Positions 7,646 through 10,678 of a stretch of DNA of 10,678 nt are shown here, in pieces (the first letter of the stretch is position 1; each line of letters starts with the position of its first letter). The notes beneath the pieces were generated by a model. That model searched no databases, was not told the DNA's origin, and was given only the letters and a program-made list of their open reading frames with translations. The DNA is taken from assembly GCA_005883115.1 (NCBI GenBank), contig VAZQ01000160.1, forward strand, positions 1 to 10,678. The letters run 5' to 3'. The stretch is from Alphaproteobacteria bacterium (GTDB lineage Bacteria; Pseudomonadota; Alphaproteobacteria; Rhizobiales; Xanthobacteraceae). A program made the position numbers and the translations under genes.

Positions 7646-8004
7646 CTACAGCGGGCCGCGCAGGACGAAGAACGCGCCCAGCGCAATGAGTCCGAAGCCG
7701 ATCGCATAATTCCAGGTCAACGGCTCCTTCAGGTAAACGACCGAAAATCCGGCGAACACGAGAAGCGTAATCACCTCCTGGATCGTCTTGAGCTGCGCGG
7801 TCGTATAGACCGCGCTGCCCCAGCGGTTCGCCGGCACCGCGACGCAGTATTCGACGAAGGCAATAAGCCAACTCGCCACGATCACGCCGATGAGCGGCAC
7901 CTCTTTGAAACGCAGATGGCCGTACACGCGAACGTCATGAATAGGTTGGAACCGAGCAGCAACAGGATGGGCATCAGATAAGGTGAAATGAAAGTCGAGC
8001 GCAT
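7646..8004 (-). pseudogene. DUF486/DMT-type small membrane protein, broken by a one-base frameshift
   Basis: This is a four-helix DMT-superfamily protein of the DUF486 type (normal length about 115-120 residues) split over two frames. From ATG 8004 the first frame gives MRSTFISPYLMPILLLLGSN and continues LFMTFA, a family-like first helix. It then loses register at about 7925. The second frame resumes with YGHLRFKEVPLIG and runs to TAG at 7646, including the conserved AVPANRWGSAVYTTAQLKTIQEVITL block and a final LTWNYAIGFGLIALGAFFVLRG helix. Relatives, as I recall the family, read MTFAWYGHL here. One missing G in the Trp codon (a C on the plus strand next to 7925) restores a 119-residue protein exactly. 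The rest of the protein is intact, so this is either a very recent mutation or a sequencing or assembly error. It is upstream of DUF1800 on the same strand with a 182-base gap. Transport substrate is unknown for the family. Confidence 0.82.
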
Positions 8005-8075
8005 AGAGACACCGATTGGCAGAGCGAGCGAGCGTCGACGTATTGAGGCGCTCTGCGGCAAAATGGAGTCTCCTC

Positions 8076-8228
8076 ATGACAAAACCTCGTGACGGGTCGC
8101 AGTGTGCTCGTGCGGCTTTAGCCCGGCGTGGGCATCCACAGCCACGCAATGCGTCATGCTGCTGTAATATGCGCCCGATATATGCGGGTGCGTTCGAGCA
8201 AAACGCCCTCCGCATATCTTCGTCGTAA
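8076..8228 (+). CDS. Possible small ORF of 50 codons, unknown
   Basis: ATG 8076 is preceded by GGAG (8065-8068) at an ideal spacing of seven bases. The frame runs to TAA at 8226-8228, 27 bases before the intrinsic terminator. The product would be a 50-residue basic peptide beginning MTKPRDGSQCARAALARRG with a CCC triplet (residues 28-30). It has no membrane helix or signal peptide and resembles nothing I recognise. Against it: the GGAG is part of a palindrome (GGAGTCTCC), the residues look like unselected GC-rich translation, and the region folds into hairpins more typical of an RNA. Treat it as an alternative to the non-coding RNA reading. Confidence 0.2.
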   Translation: MTKPRDGSQCARAALARRGHPQPRNASCCCNMRPIYAGAFEQNALRISSS

Positions 8229-8299
8229 ATTGTAGCGTGCGCGTTCGTCATGGCCGGCGGCTCCGGCACGCACTCGCCCCGCGGCCGGAGCCGCCTTTT
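8126..8299 (+). ncRNA. Candidate structured small RNA ending at an intrinsic terminator
   Basis: Three successive stem-loops lie on the plus strand: GCGTGG/CCACGC (8126-8147), a long interrupted stem (8180-8217), and the terminator hairpin (8256-8295) followed by a U-tract. No protein gene on this strand ends nearby; the previous one stops at 4682. The terminator therefore implies a transcript starting within roughly 8010-8180. The 5' end is not determined: the only promoter-like match is TTGGCA at 8016-8021 with a poor -10 (TATTGA, spacing 19). The element matches no RNA family I can name. It could also be the leader and attenuator of the downstream gene at 8480. Confidence 0.3.
8180..8217. 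repeat. Long imperfect hairpin with repeated ATATGCG
   Basis: ATATGCGG (8180-8187) pairs with CCGCATAT (8210-8217), and GCGTT (8190-8194) pairs with AACGC (8202-8206) around a seven-base loop, separated by a small internal loop. A further direct copy of ATATGCG lies at 8167-8173. ATATGCG therefore occurs three times in 51 bases, twice direct and once inverted. It may be an RNA stem or a protein-binding operator; the sequence alone does not decide. Confidence 0.5.
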
Positions 8300-8300
8300 C
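8256..8300 (+). terminator. Strong intrinsic (Rho-independent) terminator
   Basis: GGCGGCTCCGGC (8256-8267) and GCCGGAGCCGCC (8284-8295) form a perfect 12-bp GC-rich stem with a 16-base loop, followed at once by TTTTCT (8296-8301). The U-tract is only on the plus-strand side, and no matching A-run precedes the stem, so it acts on plus-strand transcription. No recognised plus-strand gene lies just upstream, which makes it an orphan. It may end a small transcript or attenuate read-through into the gene at 8480. Confidence 0.75.
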
Positions 8301-8419
8301 TCCTGCGCTTTCAGACCGATGCGTTGGGGCCCCCGGTCCCGGCCGCGGTCGCGCAGGATCCTCCGCGGTTTCGCCGTCCCTTCTTCGCCTTCGCGACCTC
8401 GGCCAAGCCCCTTTTTTTC

Positions 8420-8452
8420 TTGCCGTAGAGCAGGCTAAATCGGCGCTAATAT
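8420..8452 (+). promoter_or_regulatory. Weak promoter-like elements before the periplasmic protein gene
   Basis: TAATAT (8447-8452) resembles a -10 box and lies 27 bases before the ATG at 8480. TTGCCG (8420-8425) resembles a -35 box, but the 21-base gap is longer than optimal. A small inverted repeat GGTT-TGG-AACC (8455-8465) lies just downstream. Because the terminator at 8256-8300 would block upstream transcription, a promoter between 8300 and 8480 is expected. Confidence 0.25.
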
Positions 8453-8479
8453 AGGGTTTGGAACCTGGGAGAAATCGCG

Positions 8480-9283
8480 ATGCGGCGTCCACGCCTCTCG
8501 TCCACGCATATCGCCGCGGCTGCGCTCGCGATCGCGGGCGCGCTGGCGCCCATGCCCGTCATGGCCCAAGCGCAGCCGCCGGCACAACCACCGGCGCAGT
8601 CGCCTGCGCCAGTGCTCGGGCCATACAAGCCCGTGCCTATCACGCTGCCGCCCGCGGTGAACGATCCGAGCTTCGCAACGTTTCGTAACCAACTCGCCGA
8701 CATCGCCAAGAACAAGGACCGCGCCGCGCTCGCGCGGCTAGTGGCGGCGAACTTCTTCTGGATACCCGAAGACAAGGACATCGCCGACAAGCAAAAGTCA
8801 CCCATCGACAACCTGAGCAAAGCGCTCAGCCTCGACGGGGCGGACGGGTTCGGCTGGGAGTCGCTTGCCGCCTATGCCGCCGAGACGACCGCCATGGCCG
8901 ATCCGCAGCGCCAGGGTGTGTTCTGCGCGCCGGCCGAGCCCACCTTCGACGAGCGGGCAGCCGACGAGTTGGCCAATACGACGCATACCGATGCCGCGGA
9001 TTGGGCGTTTCCGATCCGCGACGGCATCGAAGTGCGCGCGGCGGCAAAACAGGATGCCGCGGTGGTCGACAGGCTCGGCCTTTACCTGGTGCGCGTCCTT
9101 CCCGATGACTCGCCCGCCAATGCAGTGCTCGCCACCTTCGCCAAAGTTCTGACGGCCGCGGGAACGGTCGGCTATGTCTCGATCGACACCGTTCTGCCGA
9201 TCGGCGGCGAGCAGTTGTGCTACCTCAAGGACGGGGGCGCCTGGAAGATCGCGGGCTTCCTCGGCGGCGAACCGAACCACTAG
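8480..9283 (+). CDS. Exported periplasmic protein with SH3-like C-terminal region, function unknown
   Basis: A 267-residue secreted protein. Residues 1-30 are a Sec signal peptide (MRRPRL, hydrophobic core, cleavage near VMA-QA). A Pro/Gln/Ala-rich linker (30-46) follows, then a helical domain (about 58-115, with FRNQLADIAKNKDRAALARLVAANFFWIPED). The C-terminal part (about 170-262) looks like a bacterial SH3-type beta domain (WAFPIRDGIEVRAAAKQDAAVVDRLG ... VGYVSIDTVLP ... CYLKDGGAWKIAGFLGGE). Exactly two cysteines are present, C149 and C247, which in the periplasm suggests a disulfide joining the start of the C-terminal region to its last strand. GGGAGA (8467-8472), seven bases upstream, supports the start. 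I recall similar hypothetical proteins in Bradyrhizobium-type genomes but know no established function. It appears monocistronic, with a stem-loop after its stop. Confidence 0.85.
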   Translation: MRRPRLSSTHIAAAALAIAGALAPMPVMAQAQPPAQPPAQSPAPVLGPYKPVPITLPPAVNDPSFATFRNQLADIAKNKDRAALARLVAANFFWIPEDKDIADKQKSPIDNLSKALSLDGADGFGWESLAAYAAETTAMADPQRQGVFCAPAEPTFDERAADELANTTHTDAADWAFPIRDGIEVRAAAKQDAAVVDRLGLYLVRVLPDDSPANAVLATFAKVLTAAGTVGYVSIDTVLPIGGEQLCYLKDGGAWKIAGFLGGEPNH

Positions 9284-9294
9284 ATTTTAAGCTA

Positions 9295-9318
9295 GCGACA
9301 GATCACGGCCGCTGTCGC
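9295..9318 (+). terminator. Stem-loop after the periplasmic protein gene
   Basis: GCGACAG (9295-9301) and CTGTCGC (9312-9318) form a perfect 7-bp stem with a ten-base loop, 12 bases after the TAG stop at 9281-9283. There is no U-tract on the plus-strand side, so it is at best a weak or factor-assisted terminator. On the minus strand the stem would be followed by a T/A-rich stretch (9284-9290), but no gene there needs it. Confidence 0.3.
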
Positions 9319-9385
9319 CTGCGTCCATCCTGGATTATCGTTTGTGGCGCATCCAGGCGAGGCTGCGCGCGAGGCCGGCAGCGCG

Positions 9386-9404
9386 CCCGGAAAAAGCCGG
9401 GAGG
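9386..9404 (+). promoter_or_regulatory. Small hairpin covering the ribosome binding site of the MBL-fold gene
   Basis: CCCGG (9386-9390) and CCGGG (9397-9401) form a 5-bp stem with an AAAAAG loop. The second arm overlaps the Shine-Dalgarno GGGAGG (9399-9404), which lies six bases before ATG 9411. The strong binding site decides the start. Partial masking by the hairpin could dampen translation, which is inference. Confidence 0.4.
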
Positions 9405-9410
9405 ACTCTC

Positions 9411-10292
9411 ATGTCACGGATGTGTGCTGTCGGGATGATGGTAGTAGCTGCGGTCGTGCTCACCGCAACGGCGCACGCGCAGACCGCGCCTCCCTTCGCC
9501 ACCACAAAAGTCGAAGGGACCGAGAACGTCTACATCTTCCGTTACGGCAATCACCAATCGATGTTTGTCGTGACGCCGCAAGGCGTGATCGCGACCGACC
9601 CGATCGGCCTACGGCGGCCGGCGGCGGTAGCCTATATCGAAGAAATTCGGAAGATTACCAAGGCGCCGATCAAATACGTCATCTACAGCCACAGCCATTT
9701 TGATCACATTGCCGGCGGCAAGCCGTTCAAGGATTTGGGCGCCGTTTTCGTGGCCCACAAGAACGCCAAGGCGCGTATCGAGACCTTGCGTCCCGCCGAT
9801 GTCGTCGTGCCAGACCAGGCGGTGGATAGGAAAAGGACCATCACTCTCGGCGGCACCACGCTCGAACTGCTCTACGTCGGCAAGAACCACTCCGATAGCA
9901 CGCTCGTGATGCGGCTGCCGAAGGAGAAGATCATCTTCACCGTGGATTGGATCCCACTGCAATCGACCCAGTTCCGGGTGATGGCCGATACTTATATTCC
10001 CGACATCGAGGAGGGGCTCAACAAGGTGATTGCGATGGATTGGGAGCGATTGATCCCCGGGCACCCGGGCCCCGGCGGCCGTCAAATCGGGACCAAGGAG
10101 GACGCGCGCGCCGCGCTCGCCTATCTGCAAGATTTATCGGCCGCCGTGAAAAAGGCGACCGAGGAGGGCAAGTGCTATGCCGACGCGGAACGGGACGTAA
10201 AGCTGCCGAAATACGAGAATTTTGCGAACTACGGCCCCTTCCTGCCCATGAACATCGAGCGCTACTGCGATTTCCACAATCGCGGCATTTGA
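9411..10292 (+). CDS. Secreted metallo-beta-lactamase-fold hydrolase
   Basis: A 293-residue MBL-fold hydrolase with a clear Sec signal peptide (residues 1-23, cleavage AHA-Q). The zinc site is complete: H94-S-H96-F-D98-H99, H160 in NHSDST, bridging D179 in FTVDW, and H218 in GHPG. The protein is therefore expected to bind two metal ions and hydrolyse an ester, lactam, thioester or phosphoester in the periplasm. It belongs with the quinoprotein-relay / class B3-like secreted hydrolases rather than any confirmed antibiotic-resistance enzyme. The C-terminal 60 residues (from about 230) are mixed helical and contain one cysteine in GKCYADAERD. The frame is open back to 9342, but GGGAGG at 9399-9404 and the signal peptide fix the start at 9411. 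The dioxygenase gene begins 42 bases after its stop, so an operon for aromatic-compound turnover is plausible. Confidence 0.92.
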   Translation: MSRMCAVGMMVVAAVVLTATAHAQTAPPFATTKVEGTENVYIFRYGNHQSMFVVTPQGVIATDPIGLRRPAAVAYIEEIRKITKAPIKYVIYSHSHFDHIAGGKPFKDLGAVFVAHKNAKARIETLRPADVVVPDQAVDRKRTITLGGTTLELLYVGKNHSDSTLVMRLPKEKIIFTVDWIPLQSTQFRVMADTYIPDIEEGLNKVIAMDWERLIPGHPGPGGRQIGTKEDARAALAYLQDLSAAVKKATEEGKCYADAERDVKLPKYENFANYGPFLPMNIERYCDFHNRGI

Positions 10293-10334
10293 CGTGAGCA
10301 GCGCGAACTCGCCCACGCAGAGAAAAGGCGACCC

Positions 10335-10678
10335 ATGATCATCGAAAACCAAAAAGACGTCACCATCGCGGTCCTGTCGGAGCTGCAGCGCGCGGCGGAT
10401 CCAAGATTCAAAGAGATCATGTCCGCGTTCGTGCGCCACTTGCACGACTTCGTGCGCGAGACCAAGCTGACCGAGGAGGAGTTCCACGCCGCGATGGCTT
10501 ATGTCGTGGCAATCGGCAAGCACAGCAACGAGTCCCACAACGAAGCGGTGCTGATGGCGGGCTCGCTCGGACTATCGGCGCTGATTTGCCTGCTCAATCA
10601 CGGTAACCAGGGGACGACGGACACCGACCACAACATGCTCGGGCCGTTCTGGCGCATGCAGTCGCCAGTGACGCCGAA
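10335..10678 (+). CDS. Intradiol ring-cleavage dioxygenase, 5' part (cut by window end)
   Basis: The first 114 codons of an intradiol dioxygenase, the class that opens catechol or hydroxyquinol (1,2,4-trihydroxybenzene) rings between the two hydroxyls using Fe(III) and O2. The visible part is the helical N-terminal dimerisation domain: VLSELQRAADPRFKEIMSAF (13-32), VRHLHDFVRETKLTEEEFHA, and SHNEAVLMAGSLGLSALICL. It then enters the catalytic domain at MLGPFWRM (about 102-109). This opening, and the form LGPFWRM in particular, is closest to what I recall of hydroxyquinol 1,2-dioxygenase-like members. The Fe ligands (two Tyr, two His) lie beyond the window, so activity cannot be judged. AAAGG (10324-10328), six bases upstream, supports the ATG. 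It probably forms an operon with the MBL-fold hydrolase. Confidence 0.88.
   Translation, partial: MIIENQKDVTIAVLSELQRAADPRFKEIMSAFVRHLHDFVRETKLTEEEFHAAMAYVVAIGKHSNESHNEAVLMAGSLGLSALICLLNHGNQGTTDTDHNMLGPFWRMQSPVTP

Larger units (their letters stand above)
8005..8479. other. 475-base interval without a recognised gene
   Basis: This lies between the start of the frameshifted DMT gene (minus strand) and the start of the periplasmic protein gene (plus strand), so both promoters should be here. It also holds three plus-strand stem-loops (8126-8147, 8180-8217 and 8256-8295), the last an intrinsic terminator, and a 50-codon ORF with a good ribosome binding site. After the terminator, 8300-8445 is C-rich and pyrimidine-rich with a run of seven T (8412-8418) and small palindromes (GGGGCCCC, AGGATCCT), without anything I can name. 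Confidence 0.7.

Noticed and set aside
7925..8269. N-terminal extension of the DMT-type protein back to 8269 on the minus strand
   Set aside because: The first about 115 residues of that frame (Cys, Arg and Ala rich, no helix) are unlike the family. The correct N-terminal helix is in another frame starting at 8004, so the long ORF arises from the frameshift.
8407..8420. CCCC followed by seven T as a second intrinsic terminator
   Set aside because: No stable stem directly precedes the T-run.
9342..9410. Upstream starts for the MBL-fold hydrolase
   Set aside because: They would put 23 Arg-rich residues before the signal peptide, while GGGAGG six bases before ATG 9411 is an excellent start signal.
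1..10678. Mobile elements, CRISPR arrays, toxin-antitoxin pairs or phage genes
   Set aside because: No transposase, integrase, spaced repeats or defence-type proteins are visible in any frame.

Overview
The window is GC-rich chromosomal DNA with long ORFs, strong GC bias at third codon positions, Shine-Dalgarno-type starts and gene families typical of Alphaproteobacteria. The likely source is a Hyphomicrobiales member of the Bradyrhizobium / Rhodopseudomonas / Xanthobacteraceae type. That placement is inferred from the character of the proteins and not from a marker gene. There is no rRNA, tRNA, CRISPR array, transposase, integrase or plasmid function, so this looks like ordinary chromosome.

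Left part, plus strand (1-4682). A secreted PQQ-dependent aldose/sorbosone-dehydrogenase-type protein (31-1158) is followed by a half-size ABC exporter with fused membrane and ATPase domains (1399-3255), whose end lies in a strong stem-loop. Next comes an ECF sigma factor with its membrane anti-sigma factor (3376-4682). These two overlap by one base (TGATG), and a GGGAATAAA element lies upstream that could be the sigma factor's own promoter.

Middle part, minus strand (4764-8004, read right to left). A small DUF486/DMT-type membrane protein gene is broken by a one-base deletion (8004-7646). It is followed by a DUF1800 gene (7463-6024) and a DUF1501 gene (5996-4764), 27 bases apart and clearly a two-gene operon. 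The DUF1501 product has a Tat-like twin-arginine signal; its DUF1800 partner has no visible signal peptide. The operon converges on the anti-sigma gene.

The interval 8005-8479 (475 bases) has no recognised gene but is not featureless. On the plus strand it holds several stem-loops ending in an almost ideal intrinsic terminator (12-bp perfect stem plus TTTTCT) with no known plus-strand gene for more than 3 kb upstream. This is the best candidate for something undescribed here: a small RNA, or a 50-codon ORF with a good ribosome binding site.

Right part, plus strand (8480-10678). A signal-peptide-bearing periplasmic protein with a C-terminal SH3-like region and exactly two cysteines (8480-9283) is followed by a secreted metallo-beta-lactamase-fold hydrolase (9411-10292). 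Last is the 5' end of an intradiol ring-cleavage dioxygenase gene (10335 to the window end), 42 bases further on and probably co-transcribed, which points to an aromatic-degradation locus continuing to the right.

No defence system, mobile element or biosynthetic cluster is visible. Most of the window is ordinary housekeeping and accessory metabolism.
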